Assembly: GCF_008370345.1 (NCBI RefSeq)
Contig: NZ_VTUU01000001.1
Span: 358,223 to 422,222 of the forward strand
Direction of reading: 5' to 3'
Length of the DNA stretch: 64,000 nt
Source of the DNA: Marinobacter salinexigens
GTDB taxonomy: Bacteria; Pseudomonadota; Gammaproteobacteria; Pseudomonadales; Oleiphilaceae
Numbering within the stretch: position 1 is the stretch's first letter; each line of letters starts with the position of its first letter. Shown piece by piece: positions 39,504 to 48,806 of the stretch. The position numbers and the translations under genes are program-made. The notes under the pieces are model-generated. The model ran no database searches. It saw only the letters and a program-made list of their open reading frames with translations, and was not told the origin of the DNA.

Positions 39504-40817
39504 TCAAGCGGGCAGGATTCGCGTCAGGTAGCTGTGGTCCAGGGTGTCCGGGAGTTGATCTGGCTTTGGTATCCGGACCACATGGCCGCTGCCGGGCGCG
39601 TGGGTCATGGTTTCGCCATTGCGGTTTTCCATGCCGTCAGCGCTGAATCGCAGGTTGCCGGCAGGGGTGATCAGTTCCAGTTCGTCGCCCGGTGCGAATT
39701 TGTTTTTTACTTCGATGGTCAGCCACCGGTTATCCGCATCGGTAATTGTGCCGACAACCTGCTGGGTGCCGAGGGATGAGGAGCCCTGTTCGTAGGTCTG
39801 GTATTCCTGGGGCAAGTGGCGGCGGAGGAAGCCTTCGGTGTAGCCCCGGTTGGAGAGGGCTTCGAGTTCGTCCATCAGCCCCATGTCGAAGGGCTTTCCC
39901 TGTGCGGCGTTGTCGATGGCTTGCCGGTAGACCTGTGTGGTACGCGCCACGTAGTAGGTGCTTTTGGTCCGGCCTTCAATTTTCAGGGAGTGAACGCCGA
40001 TATTGGCCAGTTCTGCGACGTGTTGCACGGCTCGCAAGTCCCGGGAATTCATGATGTAGGTGCCGTGTTCGTCTTCGTAGGCCGGGATGAAGCTGCCGGG
40101 ACGGTTGGGTTCTTCCAGTAGAATTTCCCGCGGCTCGACCTGCTTTGCTTCGCTGCTGGCACAGGTGGCGATCAGGTCATCGGTCTGGTCATGTCCGTGT
40201 TTTACTTCTTTGTAATTCCATCGGCAGGCGTTGGTGCAGGTGCCCTGGTTGGCGTCCCGGTGGTTCATGTAGCCGGAAAGCAGGCAGCGGCCGGAGTACG
40301 CCATGCACAGGGCGCCGTGAACGAACACTTCCAGCTCCATGTCGGGAACCCGGTCGCGGATCTCGCGGATTTCGTTCAGGGCCAGCTCCCGGGACAGGAT
40401 GACCCGGCTGATGCCCTGGCGTCGCCAGAACTCTACCGTTGCCCAATTGACTGCGTTGGCCTGTACTGAAAGGTGGACCGGTTGGCCAGGCCACTTTTCC
40501 CGGACCAGCATGATGAGCCCCGGATCGGACATGATCAGAGCGTCGGGCTTGAGCTCCAGGGCGGGTTCCAGATCCCGCAGGTAGGTCTGCACCTTGCTGT
40601 TATGGGGAGCGATGTTGGATACCAGGTAGAACTGTTTGCCCAGTGTGTGAGCTCGTTCTATACCTGTGCTCAGGGCTGAAACGTCTTTGAAACTGTTGTT
40701 TCTTACTCTCAGGGAGTACCGGGGTTGGCCGGCGTATACGGCGTCTGCGCCATAGGCAAAGGCAGTTTCCAGGTGTTCCTGGGTGCCTGCGGGTGCAAGC
40801 AGTTCCGGGGAAATCAT
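39504..40817 (-). CDS. trhP: U32 family tRNA hydroxylation protein TrhP (YegQ)
   Basis: The 437-residue protein is very similar to what I recall of E. coli YegQ/TrhP, needed for 5-hydroxyuridine at tRNA wobble position 34. Signatures are ELLAPAGTQEHLETAFAYGADAVYAGQPRYSLR, IMSDPGLIMLVRE, LSVQANAVNWATV, the U32 motif EVFVHGALCMAYSGRCLLSGYMNHRDANQGTCTNACRW with its Fe-S Cys, and HSLKIEGRTKS. It is isolated from prephenate-synthesis genes. (The motif strings are quoted in pieces.). Confidence 0.93.
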   Translation of the reverse strand: MISPELLAPAGTQEHLETAFAYGADAVYAGQPRYSLRVRNNSFKDVSALSTGIERAHTLGKQFYLVSNIAPHNSKVQTYLRDLEPALELKPDALIMSDPGLIMLVREKWPGQPVHLSVQANAVNWATVEFWRRQGISRVILSRELALNEIREIRDRVPDMELEVFVHGALCMAYSGRCLLSGYMNHRDANQGTCTNACRWNYKEVKHGHDQTDDLIATCASSEAKQVEPREILLEEPNRPGSFIPAYEDEHGTYIMNSRDLRAVQHVAELANIGVHSLKIEGRTKSTYYVARTTQVYRQAIDNAAQGKPFDMGLMDELEALSNRGYTEGFLRRHLPQEYQTYEQGSSSLGTQQVVGTITDADNRWLTIEVKNKFAPGDELELITPAGNLRFSADGMENRNGETMTHAPGSGHVVRIPKPDQLPDTLDHSYLTRILPA

Positions 40818-40938
40818 GGTGGCTCCGGTGTTCGGTTCGCAATGGGCGGCTATGAGGCCAATTCAGTGGCCGGCTATTCTGCCCTGAGATGTGTTCTGGA
40901 CACTTGACCTCGCTCAAAGGTCTAATAGATTGTCTTCA

Positions 40939-40954
40939 GCTCACACGTGTACGC
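40939..40954. promoter_or_regulatory. Operator-like site, copy B of GCGTACACGTGTACGC
   Basis: GCTCACACGTGTACGC differs at two of 16 positions from the perfect palindrome at 55345-55360 and lies 46 bases before the AraC-type gene. It may be an operator shared by the two loci; the binding protein is unknown. Confidence 0.4.
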
Positions 40955-41000
40955 TGGTATGGTTTGTCTGGCCAAACAGAAAATAAAGGAGGAATTTGGC

Positions 41001-41357
41001 ATGGCATCGGAGCCTTTGAGGCCTGAGCCCGCTCGTGTTTCCCTGAGTGCCAGGGTGAGTTCGCTGATCAGTGTCCAGCTCACTCGCGGCAAGGTAGGTG
41101 TTGAGGTTGTGGCGTCACAGCTGCATATGAGCCGTTACACTCTGCACAAGAAGCTGAAACGGGAGGGACTGACATTCGCCAGTCTGCTGGAAGAGGTTCG
41201 CCGTAAGCAGGCACTTGCTTACATGCAGGATAAAACCAAGCCACTGGTGGAAATTGCCGAGCAGCTTGGCTTTTCCGAGTTGAGTGCATTCAGCCGGGCG
41301 TTTAAGCGCTGGATGGGCACTTCGCCGGCTGAATACCGTTCTCTCAGACTTTCTTGA
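41001..41357 (+). CDS. Minimal AraC-type DNA-binding protein
   Basis: The 118-residue protein is essentially only an AraC/XylS helix-turn-helix domain. The first helix-turn-helix includes [25 protein letters not shown], and the second [22 protein letters not shown], ending TSPAEYRS. No effector domain is present. The start is set by AAAGGAGGAA six bases before ATG. The stop overlaps the convergent fabB end by 14 bases. Targets are unknown; neighbours suggest fatty-acid genes only by position. Confidence 0.85.
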   Translation: MASEPLRPEPARVSLSARVSSLISVQLTRGKVGVEVVASQLHMSRYTLHKKLKREGLTFASLLEEVRRKQALAYMQDKTKPLVEIAEQLGFSELSAFSRAFKRWMGTSPAEYRSLRLS

Positions 41358-42555
41358 AGATCAGAGTGGCGTTGGTGCCGCCAAAGCCGAAGCTGTTGCT
41401 CATCACCAGATCCAGATTCTGATTGTCCATCCTCTCCCGAACGATGGGGTAGCCTTCGGCGCCTTCGTCGAGGGTCTGGATATTGGCAGATGGCGCAATA
41501 AAGCCTTCGCGCATCATGATCAGGCTGTAGATCGCTTCATGTACACCGGCCGCACCCAGGGCATGGCCGCACAATGGTTTGGTGGAGCTGACGGGTGGAA
41601 TCTTGTCGCCGAAGGTTTCCTTCAGGGCTTTCAGCTCGGTCACGTCGCCCGCAGGGGTGCTGGTGCCGTGGGTGTTGATATAGCCGATCTCGCCTTCAAC
41701 GTTTTTCATCGCCTGCTTCATACAGCGTACGGCGCCTTCACCGCTCGGAGCTACCATGTCCGCACCGTCGGAGGTCGCGCCAAAGCCGACCAGTTCCGCA
41801 ATGATGTTGGCGCCTCGGGCTTCTGCGTGCTCCAGGGCTTCCAGAGCCAGAACGCCGCCGCCACCAGAGATGACGAAGCCGTCACGGTCCGCATCGTAGG
41901 TGCGTGAAGCGACTTCCGGTGTGTCGTTGTACTTGGTGGACAGGGCCCCCATGGCGTCAAACAGCAGGCTGAGAGTCCAGTGGATGTCTTCGCCGCCGCC
42001 GGCAAACATCACATCCTGACGACCCAGAGCGATCAGATCCGCTGCGTGGCCGATGGCGTGTGCACTGGTGGCGCAGGCCGAGGTGATGCCGTAGTTGATG
42101 CCGCGAATACCAAAGCCGGTGGCTATGGAAGCGTTAATGGCGCTACCCATGGTGCGGGGCACCCGGTAGGGGCCAACGCGGCGAATACCTTTTTCGCGAT
42201 GGGTGTCGATGGAGTCCAGAAGTTCAACGGTGGAAGCTCCACCCTGGCCGAAAATAATGCCGGTGGTGTCGGCCTTGATGTGTTCGTCGGTCAGACCTGC
42301 CTGCTCGATGGCTTCACGCATGGCCAGGTAGGTGTAACCTGAGGCCGGGCACATGAAGCGCCAGAGTTTGCGATCAATCAGTTCCGGCAGGTTCAGGTCA
42401 ATCTGGCCGCACACATGGCTGCGCAGGCCGTTGTCTTTGGCTTCCTGACTGAAGCCAATGCCGGATTTCGAGTCCCGCAGGGACTGGGCTACTTCTTTCT
42501 GGTTGGTTCCCAGGCTGGAGACGATCCCCATGCCGGTAATAACAACGCGACGCAT
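41344..42555 (-). CDS. fabB: 3-oxoacyl-ACP synthase I FabB
   Basis: The 403-residue elongating ketosynthase opens [16 protein letters not shown]. The catalytic Cys is in [15 protein letters not shown], with His in [14 protein letters not shown] and [12 protein letters not shown]. It elongates unsaturated intermediates made by FabA. It starts 19 bases after fabA. The extra 35 in-frame codons upstream overlap fabA and are rejected. Confidence 0.96.
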   Translation of the reverse strand: MRRVVITGMGIVSSLGTNQKEVAQSLRDSKSGIGFSQEAKDNGLRSHVCGQIDLNLPELIDRKLWRFMCPASGYTYLAMREAIEQAGLTDEHIKADTTGIIFGQGGASTVELLDSIDTHREKGIRRVGPYRVPRTMGSAINASIATGFGIRGINYGITSACATSAHAIGHAADLIALGRQDVMFAGGGEDIHWTLSLLFDAMGALSTKYNDTPEVASRTYDADRDGFVISGGGGVLALEALEHAEARGANIIAELVGFGATSDGADMVAPSGEGAVRCMKQAMKNVEGEIGYINTHGTSTPAGDVTELKALKETFGDKIPPVSSTKPLCGHALGAAGVHEAIYSLIMMREGFIAPSANIQTLDEGAEGYPIVRERMDNQNLDLVMSNSFGFGGTNATLIFKKV

Positions 42556-42574
42556 GTTGCTAACTCCGCTTTTA

Positions 42575-43084
42575 TTAAAAGTCGTCAGTGGATGTGAACA
42601 GGCCGACCCGTAGGTCCTTGGCAGTGTAGATTTCCTTGCCGTCCACTTCCATGCGGGCATCAGCGATAGCCATGGTGAGCTTACGCTTGATCATCCGCTT
42701 GATATCCAGGTGATAGCGCACCTTCTTGGCGGTGGGCAGTACCTGACCAAAGAATTTCACTTCACCGGCACCCAGGGCCCGGCCTTTGCCTTCTCCGCCG
42801 CTCCACGCGAGGAAGAAACCAACGAGCTGCCACATGGCGTCGAGGCCCAGGCAGCCGGGCATCACCGGGTCACCGTCAAAGTGAACCTTGAAGAACCAGA
42901 GATCCGGGTTGATGTCGAGCTCTGCGACCAGGCTGCCTTTGCCAAACTCGCCGTCATCGCTGCCAATATGAATGATGCGGTCGACCATCAGCATTTCGTC
43001 GATGGGCAGGCGCATATCGCCAGGGAAGAGTTCGCCATGACCACACTTGATCAGGTCTTCTTTTTCAAAATGATCCGGGTACAT
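42575..43084 (-). CDS. fabA: 3-hydroxydecanoyl-ACP dehydratase/isomerase FabA
   Basis: The 169-residue hot-dog enzyme introduces the cis double bond of unsaturated fatty acids. The active His is in [24 protein letters not shown], with the Asp of that same segment. [12 protein letters not shown] and [11 protein letters not shown] are also typical. It forms an operon with fabB. Confidence 0.97.
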   Translation of the reverse strand: MYPDHFEKEDLIKCGHGELFPGDMRLPIDEMLMVDRIIHIGSDDGEFGKGSLVAELDINPDLWFFKVHFDGDPVMPGCLGLDAMWQLVGFFLAWSGGEGKGRALGAGEVKFFGQVLPTAKKVRYHLDIKRMIKRKLTMAIADARMEVDGKEIYTAKDLRVGLFTSTDDF

Positions 43085-43449
43085 AGTGCCAGTGTCTCAG
43101 TTACAGAATGATTTCTTAATACTTTAGCTGGATTCTGGCGAGGCACTATTGACCTTTAGTGGATACTTGCCGGCTTGTGGCCGGCATTTTCCGGTCAGCG
43201 CGGTGAGACCGGGCATCGGGAATCTATTGATAGTCGTCAAAGACCCGGTAACCGAGGATTGATAGATTAAATACACCCCCTGAACAGACCTTTGGCGAGC
43301 CTTCTCCCATGGGGCCAATTGGGGAATTGTGCTGCTCATGCTTCAAGGTTTGTTGTCGCCTTAAGGATCCATATTGCTTGTCTGTTCAGGGGCTTCGATG
43401 ATGATTGATGACGGGTTCCCATCGGGAACAACGCGTCGGGAGGCTGGTA
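43085..43449. other. Non-coding region upstream of fabA with a 13-bp inverted repeat
   Basis: These 365 bases separate fabA from a divergent SRPBCC gene. CCCCTGAACAGAC (43277-43289) recurs as a perfect inverted copy at 43380-43392, 90 bases apart. A small hairpin TGCCGGC..GCCGGCA lies near 43169-43187. No gene is seen. The fabA promoter and a possible FabR/DesT-type operator should be here, but I could not identify either with confidence. Confidence 0.55.
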
Positions 43450-43965
43450 ATGGCGATGAATGAACCGGGAATCGGCGGCCTGATCGAAAAAACCGGGGAC
43501 AGGGTTCGGGTGCAACTGGAACGGGAGACCGGGCACGCGCCGGAGCAAGTCTGGCAAATGTTGACGGACTCTGTATACCTGGGGCAATGGCTGGCACCGG
43601 GTTCTCTGGAACCCAGGGAAGGTGGTCGGGTTCAGGTGGATTTTGGTAACAGCGGGACGCCTATTGATTGTCTTATTCAGGCCTGGCAGCCCAATCGGTT
43701 GTTGGCGTATTCGTGGAGCGCGGGGGATACCCCGGAACGCCCCCTGACATGGGAACTGATACCGAGGGGGCAGGGAACGCTATTGACCCTGACTCTGTCG
43801 CTGCCATTGGATGGGCTGGTGGCAATTTCCTGCGCCGGCTGGGATTCCCACCTTGAAATGCTGATGGCAGCCCTGGAGGGCATCAGCATATCCTTTCCGG
43901 CCGCCCGCTTTCGTCAGGCCCGAAGTGTTTTCGAGCGTATGGTTCAGGAGCGCCTGGCTGCCTGA
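43450..43965 (+). CDS. AHSA1/SRPBCC domain protein
   Basis: The 171-residue protein has RVQLERETGHAPEQVWQMLTD, LAPGSLEPREGGRV, LLAYSWSAGDTPERP and a C-terminal GWDSHLEMLMAALEG, the activator-of-Hsp90-like SRPBCC pattern. Its role is unknown. The start MAMNEPG has GGGAGG six bases upstream. Confidence 0.83.
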   Translation: MAMNEPGIGGLIEKTGDRVRVQLERETGHAPEQVWQMLTDSVYLGQWLAPGSLEPREGGRVQVDFGNSGTPIDCLIQAWQPNRLLAYSWSAGDTPERPLTWELIPRGQGTLLTLTLSLPLDGLVAISCAGWDSHLEMLMAALEGISISFPAARFRQARSVFERMVQERLAA

Positions 43966-43982
43966 TCAGACCTCCCCAGCAG

Positions 43983-44008
43983 AAAGCAGGCCCGGAAGCC
44001 TGCTTTTC
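43983..44008 (+). terminator. Terminator after the SRPBCC gene
   Basis: AGCAGGC (43985-43991) pairs with GCCTGCT (43998-44004), followed by TTTTCT. It lies 20 bases past the stop and could also serve nnrS from the other side. Confidence 0.8.
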
Positions 44009-44037
44009 TATATCCCGATTCTTGTCCCGTTTCATAC

Positions 44038-45222
44038 CTAACCAGCGCGACCGTCAGGGCGTGGTGACGCCAGGACCCGTGTATATCGGAACAGAAACAT
44101 GCCGTAGGCAAACAGCCAGAGCAGGGTGCTGCTACCGATGCCGGGATGCCAGGGAATCAGTTCCAGAGCAGTAAGTACACGAATCAACGCGGCCAGGTGG
44201 ATTGCCAGGAATGCCGCAACCATGCCCTTTGGCAGCACCAGTGGCCTGCCGGTGTGGCCAAGGGAAACCCGGGAAATAACGCCAAGGATCAGACAACTGA
44301 TGGCGCCGGCACCTGCTGCATGGCTCCAGGCCCCAGTCGGCCAGCCAACGAGCAGGCTGCCAGCAAGCAGAAACAACGCAATCGGCACCCAGAGAATCGA
44401 CAGGTGCAGAATCCACAGCAGCGGTTCGCTGCGAACCAGCCATCCCTTCCAGCCGGCCAGTCGAACCAGCATCAGCGATCCGGCCAGGATAGCAACAGCT
44501 CCGGTCAGGTTTGCCCAGCCGGTCAACAGTGATGCCATCAACAGTACGAGACTGGCCAGGGTTGCCAGATCCAGTGCCGGGATGATCCGGACGGCAGAGG
44601 CATCGCCGCCGTTCTGCCGCAACCAACTGGCGGAAAAGGCTGGTGTAATCCGCCCACCGATAATGCTGATCAAAGCCATGGCCATAATCAGGGCGCCATA
44701 GGTGAACGTCATGTCCAGCGAAACTACAAAGCTGATCTGCATTGCCCAGAGCAGTCCGAGTACCACAAGAATCAGAAGTTGACGTTTCTGCCGCGCCGCC
44801 CAGATACGCCAGCCAGCATCCACCATCACCAGCGGAAGAAACGCCAGGTTGAAGCCCTGAACCAGCCATTCGGGAAGTCCTGCGCCAAATGCCAGCAGCA
44901 ACCGCCCGGCCAACCAGACGCCCCAGAGCAATACCAGTCGCAGCCCGTGGGTGCGTTCGGTCTGGGTCCAGACACACACGGCAGTCAGCAGAAAGCCGGC
45001 AATGGCGGCGCTGAGAAAGCCAAACAGCATTTCATGCTGGTGCCAGAACAAGCCCGGAAGGGCTGAAGGCAGGCGAATGGCTCCGCTCACTTCGAGTACC
45101 CAGGCAGGAACAACCAGCAGCCCAAGCGCGCTCATCGATAAAAAGAAAATGCGGAAGGGGTAGCTGTATAGTTGGCTGATGCTGGCCGGTTGCTCGGCCG
45201 AAGATGTTGGAATAGCCTGCAT
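44038..45222 (-). CDS. nnrS: NnrS family membrane protein
   Basis: The 394-residue protein has about 12 membrane segments and the NnrS pattern: PFRIFFLSMSALGLL, FWHQHEMLFGFLSAAIAGFLLTA, GGRITPAFSASWLR and SRVSLGHTGRPL, with conserved His residues that suit heme or copper binding. NnrS proteins are linked to nitric-oxide stress and denitrification. It starts behind GGAGG and an AT-rich palindrome. Confidence 0.92.
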   Translation of the reverse strand: MQAIPTSSAEQPASISQLYSYPFRIFFLSMSALGLLVVPAWVLEVSGAIRLPSALPGLFWHQHEMLFGFLSAAIAGFLLTAVCVWTQTERTHGLRLVLLWGVWLAGRLLLAFGAGLPEWLVQGFNLAFLPLVMVDAGWRIWAARQKRQLLILVVLGLLWAMQISFVVSLDMTFTYGALIMAMALISIIGGRITPAFSASWLRQNGGDASAVRIIPALDLATLASLVLLMASLLTGWANLTGAVAILAGSLMLVRLAGWKGWLVRSEPLLWILHLSILWVPIALFLLAGSLLVGWPTGAWSHAAGAGAISCLILGVISRVSLGHTGRPLVLPKGMVAAFLAIHLAALIRVLTALELIPWHPGIGSSTLLWLFAYGMFLFRYTRVLASPRPDGRAG

Positions 45223-45239
45223 GATGGCCTCCGGTTAAT

Positions 45240-45260
45240 ACATATATTTTCATTATATGT
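45240..45260. promoter_or_regulatory. AT-rich palindrome upstream of nnrS
   Basis: ACATATA-N7-TATATGT is centred 28 bases before the nnrS start, right next to its ribosome-binding site. It could be a repressor site, for example for a nitric-oxide-responsive NsrR-like protein, but the match to a known consensus is only general. Confidence 0.45.
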
Positions 45261-45349
45261 TATTAGGAAAGGCACTCGGAGAACATACCCCCAACCGGGT
45301 ACATGTGCGTACAATGGCAGTATAGTCTTGATTCACTAAGGAAAGATTT

Positions 45350-45727
45350 ATGAGTGCCTATCTTGTTCTCAAGCACATTCACATGACCGCAGCCTATCTG
45401 ACCGTCACTCTGTTTGTGCTGAGGTTACTGCTGGATGCGGTGGGAAAGCCCGGTTGGCGGCTGGGGCCGTTACGCTGGATTCCCCATGCTAACGATACGG
45501 TGCTGTTGGTTGCAGCGATCAGCCTGCTGTTCGTGACGCCCTGGATGCCCTTTGTTCATGGCTGGCTGACCGCCAAGATCTTCCTGCTCATTGGCTACAT
45601 CGTGGCTGGTGTTTTTGCCCTCAAAGCTACGGTCAAAACACCGGTACGAGTCGCTGCTGCCCTGATCGCTCTGGTGCAGGTCTCTGCAATTTTCCACCTG
45701 GCGATGACCAAGCCGGTCTTTTCCTGA
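45350..45727 (+). CDS. SirB2 family membrane protein
   Basis: The 125-residue protein has four membrane segments: LKHIHMTAAYLTVTLFVLRLLLD, TVLLVAAISLLFV, LTAKIFLLIGYIVAGVFAL and a final FHLAMTKP. That is the SirB2 family. Its molecular role is not established. It is divergent from nnrS. Confidence 0.87.
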   Translation: MSAYLVLKHIHMTAAYLTVTLFVLRLLLDAVGKPGWRLGPLRWIPHANDTVLLVAAISLLFVTPWMPFVHGWLTAKIFLLIGYIVAGVFALKATVKTPVRVAAALIALVQVSAIFHLAMTKPVFS

Positions 45728-45742
45728 CCGGCCCATACCTGC

Positions 45743-46567
45743 TCAGGGGCGCCGGTCGGTGATCTGACGGGTCAGCTCCTGTAACTGATCCTGTACCGCG
45801 CTGAGCTGGCGGGCGATCTCGTCCCGTTCGTCATGGGCTTTCTTAGCCTGCTCGGCATTCTGCTCTTCGCTCATGACTTCCAGGATAGCGCCGATCATCA
45901 TATTCAGGAATACGAAGGCAGTCAGGAATATGAAGGTCAGGTAGTAGATCCAGCTCAGCGGGTACTGTTCCATGGTGGCGTACATGACATCCGTCCAGTC
46001 CTCGAAGGTGGCCACCCGGAACAGGGTGAGCATGGCAATAGCAACGTCACCCCAGAGCTCTTCATCTACCCCGGCAAAGAACAGAGCGCCCATGGCCGCG
46101 TATATGTAGAAGATGATGAACATCAGCAATGCGATATACCCCATGCGCGGGATGGCTTTGAGCAGGGAGTTGATCAGGAAACGCAGCTCCGGAACTACGG
46201 ATACCAGTCGCAGCACCCGGAACACCCTTAACAGTCGGCCTAACAGCACAGCTTCAGAGTTGTCCAGAGGGATGAGACTGCCGATGACCACCAGGGTGTC
46301 AAACAGGTTCCAGCCGTCAAAGAGGAAGCGCCTTTTCTCTGCGCAGGCAGCGAAACGGAACAGAATCTCGACCAGGAAGAACATCGTGATAGCGTTGTCC
46401 AGGACTGTCAGGGTCTGTTCTACAAGCGGCGGCAGATCGTAGGTCTTGGCACCGATGGTCAGTGCGGACAGGATAATGATCGCAATGACGATACCCTGAA
46501 ACACTTTGCTGGACTCGATGCGTCTCAGCTGGTTGAAACCTGCAACAGGATTCATTTCCGGGGACAT
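45743..46567 (-). CDS. Voltage-gated ion channel of the bacterial sodium-channel type
   Basis: The 274-residue protein has six membrane segments. The S4 sensor reads LLGRLLRVFRVLRLVSVVPELR with regularly spaced Arg, and the pore loop LFRVATFEDWTDVMY has the acidic FEDW filter near 196, like NaChBac-type channels. The C-terminus (about 235-274) is a charged coiled coil. It may link sodium flow to motility or pH; this is known only for relatives. Confidence 0.88.
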   Translation of the reverse strand: MSPEMNPVAGFNQLRRIESSKVFQGIVIAIIILSALTIGAKTYDLPPLVEQTLTVLDNAITMFFLVEILFRFAACAEKRRFLFDGWNLFDTLVVIGSLIPLDNSEAVLLGRLLRVFRVLRLVSVVPELRFLINSLLKAIPRMGYIALLMFIIFYIYAAMGALFFAGVDEELWGDVAIAMLTLFRVATFEDWTDVMYATMEQYPLSWIYYLTFIFLTAFVFLNMMIGAILEVMSEEQNAEQAKKAHDERDEIARQLSAVQDQLQELTRQITDRRP

Positions 46568-46615
46568 TCAGATACTCCAGATCAGGTTAAGACAGAAATT
46601 GAGGTTCAGGAACGA

Positions 46616-47071
46616 TCAGGTCTGGCTGAGGATGATCTGCCATTCGTCGTCAGAGACAGGCATAACGGACAATCGGTTCCCACGTCGAACCAGAGGCAGG
46701 CTTTCGAGACCGGGTAGCTGCTTGATCTGGTCAAGTGGCATCAGCTGATTCAGCTTCCGCTCCAGGGTGAAATCCACCGCTTGCCAGCGGGGGTTTTCAG
46801 GAGAGCTTTTCGGATCGTAATAGTGTGACTCCGGGTCAAACTGGGTCGGATCCGGATAAGCACTTCGGACCACCCGGATGATGCCCGCGATACCTATGTG
46901 CTTGCAGCTGGAGTGGTAGAGGAAAACGTCGTCACCCTCCCGCATTTGCGCCAGGAAATTTCTAGCCTGGTAATTGCGCACGCCATCCCAGGGAATCACT
47001 TTGCCCGGTGATTCCGCAAAATCGTCGATGCCGCATTCGGACGGTTCTGATTTGACCAGCCACTTTGCCAT
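46616..47071 (-). CDS. EVE domain protein
   Basis: The 151-residue protein is a stand-alone EVE domain: MAKWLVKSEPSECGIDDF, WDGVRNYQARNFLAQMREGDDVFLYHSS, GIAGIIRVVRSAYPDPTQFD and DFTLERKLNQLMPLDQIK. EVE domains bind modified bases in DNA or RNA. Unlike the fused domain at 1371-2381, this one is in a housekeeping context. Confidence 0.93.
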   Translation of the reverse strand: MAKWLVKSEPSECGIDDFAESPGKVIPWDGVRNYQARNFLAQMREGDDVFLYHSSCKHIGIAGIIRVVRSAYPDPTQFDPESHYYDPKSSPENPRWQAVDFTLERKLNQLMPLDQIKQLPGLESLPLVRRGNRLSVMPVSDDEWQIILSQT

Positions 47072-47115
47072 GATCGGTTCCAGTAAACATCAAAAGTCAG
47101 GCTGGATTATACGTG

Positions 47116-47139
47116 AAAAAAGCCCCCGCGAACGGGGGC
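47116..47139 (-). terminator. Terminator downstream of narK
   Basis: GCCCCCG-CGAA-CGGGGGC (47122-47139) is followed on the minus strand by TTTTTT. It lies 38 bases after the narK stop. Confidence 0.9.
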
Positions 47140-47176
47140 AGAGAGGCGCAAGTTATCCCTTGCACGGAGGATGGGA

Positions 47177-48529
47177 TCAGGTTTTGGGGGGCGAGATCAT
47201 AGAATCCTTGTGGTCCTGCCGGTTAAGCGGGAAGAACAGGTGTGGCGAGGATAGTTCCGGCAGATCGGTGCGTTCCTCGTTGGCAGCCCACTCCACCCGC
47301 TCTGCTGCGCGAATGGCGTAGTGCATCCAGATCAGGGCGCAGGCAACGATCACAAACATCAGCATGAAACAGCTCTGCCAGATACCCGTGAGATCGTTAA
47401 GGGCACCGAACGTCAGAGGCAGGATAAAGCCGCCGAGTCCGCCGATCATTCCGACGACGCCACCAACAGCACCTACATGCAGCGGGTAGTAGACCGGAAT
47501 GTGTTTGTAGACGGCGGCTTTTCCGAGCGACATGAAAAAGCCAAGGGTAAAAATCAGTACCACGAACATGGGCAGACTCATGTCGAGGGTAAAGCGGATG
47601 TCGCCTTCGATGCCGTGGATTATGTAGTCCGTGGGCGGGTAGCTGAGGAGGAAGGTACACAGCACCGAGGCTCCGAAGGTCCAGTACATGATCCGCCGGG
47701 CGCCGAAACGGTCAGACAGCCAGCCGCCGAGAACACGGAACAGCGATGCCGGAATGGTGTACAGGGCAGCGATCATGCCCGCAGTCTTGATATCCAGCCC
47801 ATAGACGCCGATCAGGAAGTGGGGAAGCCAGAGCGCCAGTGCCACAAACGCGCCGAACACAAAGAAATAATACAACGCGAAGCGCCACACCCGGAGTTCC
47901 CTCAGGGGCTCCATTTGCTCCATGAACGATTTTGCGCGTTCACCACCTCGCTCTGATGCCAGAGGGTCCTCTTTGGCGAGCAGGATGAACACAACCCCCA
48001 TCACCGCAAGAACGGTGGCGTATATCTGTGCGGTCTGCTCCCAGCCAAAGGCCACCAGAAGAAACGGTGCCCCAAAGTTGGTGACCGCCGAGCCGACGTT
48101 CCCCGCCCCGAAAATACCGAGGGCCGTACCCTGTCGTTTGGGCTCAAACCATGCGGCGGTATAGGCCACCCCAACAATGAATGAGCCCCCCGCCAGGCCA
48201 ACGCCGAGTGCGCCAACCAGCAACATGGAGTAGGTGGTGGCGAAGGTCAGCAGGTAGACACAGGTCGCCGTGGTGAGCATCAGGATGCCGAATACCCACC
48301 GGCCACCATAGCGGTCGGTCCAGATTCCCAGAAACAGACGGCTTATGGAGCCAGTGAGAATCGGAGTGGCCATCAAAAGACCCAGCTGGGTGTCCGATAG
48401 CGATAGATCCTCGGCAATGCGAATCCCGATGATGGAAAAGATGGTCCAGACCGCAAAGCAAAGGGTGAACGAGAACGTCGATAAGCCCAGGGCGCGGTAC
48501 TGCTGTGATTGTGTCGGAGTCGTGCTCAT
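47177..48529 (-). CDS. NarK-type nitrate/nitrite transporter (MFS), first copy
   Basis: The 450-residue, 12-segment major facilitator protein has ILTGSISRLFLGIWTDRYGGR, GGSFIVGVAYTAAWF, GIFGAGNVGSAVTNFGAP and GGVVGMIGGLGGFILPL, the nitrate/nitrite porter signatures. The start MSTTPTQ has GGAGACAGG upstream. It is divergent from the usp-narK pair. Whether it is a proton symporter or nitrate/nitrite antiporter cannot be told. Confidence 0.9.
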   Translation of the reverse strand: MSTTPTQSQQYRALGLSTFSFTLCFAVWTIFSIIGIRIAEDLSLSDTQLGLLMATPILTGSISRLFLGIWTDRYGGRWVFGILMLTTATCVYLLTFATTYSMLLVGALGVGLAGGSFIVGVAYTAAWFEPKRQGTALGIFGAGNVGSAVTNFGAPFLLVAFGWEQTAQIYATVLAVMGVVFILLAKEDPLASERGGERAKSFMEQMEPLRELRVWRFALYYFFVFGAFVALALWLPHFLIGVYGLDIKTAGMIAALYTIPASLFRVLGGWLSDRFGARRIMYWTFGASVLCTFLLSYPPTDYIIHGIEGDIRFTLDMSLPMFVVLIFTLGFFMSLGKAAVYKHIPVYYPLHVGAVGGVVGMIGGLGGFILPLTFGALNDLTGIWQSCFMLMFVIVACALIWMHYAIRAAERVEWAANEERTDLPELSSPHLFFPLNRQDHKDSMISPPKT

Positions 48530-48702
48530 TCCTGTCTCCATCCCAGCCATGAATGATGCTTTAACCATATCAAATCCAAGGTTTTTTCATGCGGGGCATT
48601 AGGGGTACCTCCAGTTGGAGTGGGCGGTGGTACAAAACAAGAGGGAAATGTCTGCGTGGGGATATGCGCTTGATTTCTCTCGTGGGGTACGTGCCGAAAA
48701 CG

Positions 48703-48716
48703 TTGATTTAACTCAA
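48703..48716. promoter_or_regulatory. FNR/ANR/DNR-type box upstream of usp-narK
   Basis: TTGAT-TTAA-CTCAA matches TTGAT-N4-ATCAA at 9 of 10 defined positions. It lies 91-104 bases before the usp start, with a TAATGG sequence near 48742 that could be a -10 at class II spacing. It probably gives anaerobic control of usp and the narK at 49313. Confidence 0.68.
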
Positions 48717-48806
48717 TTATTGGGGGTGTCGGAATGTGGGCTAATGGCTGACAGATATCAATACAGTCCCTCCACCGAGGGCCTGAACCAGTCTTGGGAG
48801 ATGCCC

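Noticed and set aside
48560..48573. Possible FNR box before the minus-strand narK (TTGAT-ATGG-TTAAA on the minus strand)
   Set aside because: Only one half-site is good and it is 31-44 bases from the start codon, which would put the transcription start inside the gene for normal class II spacing.
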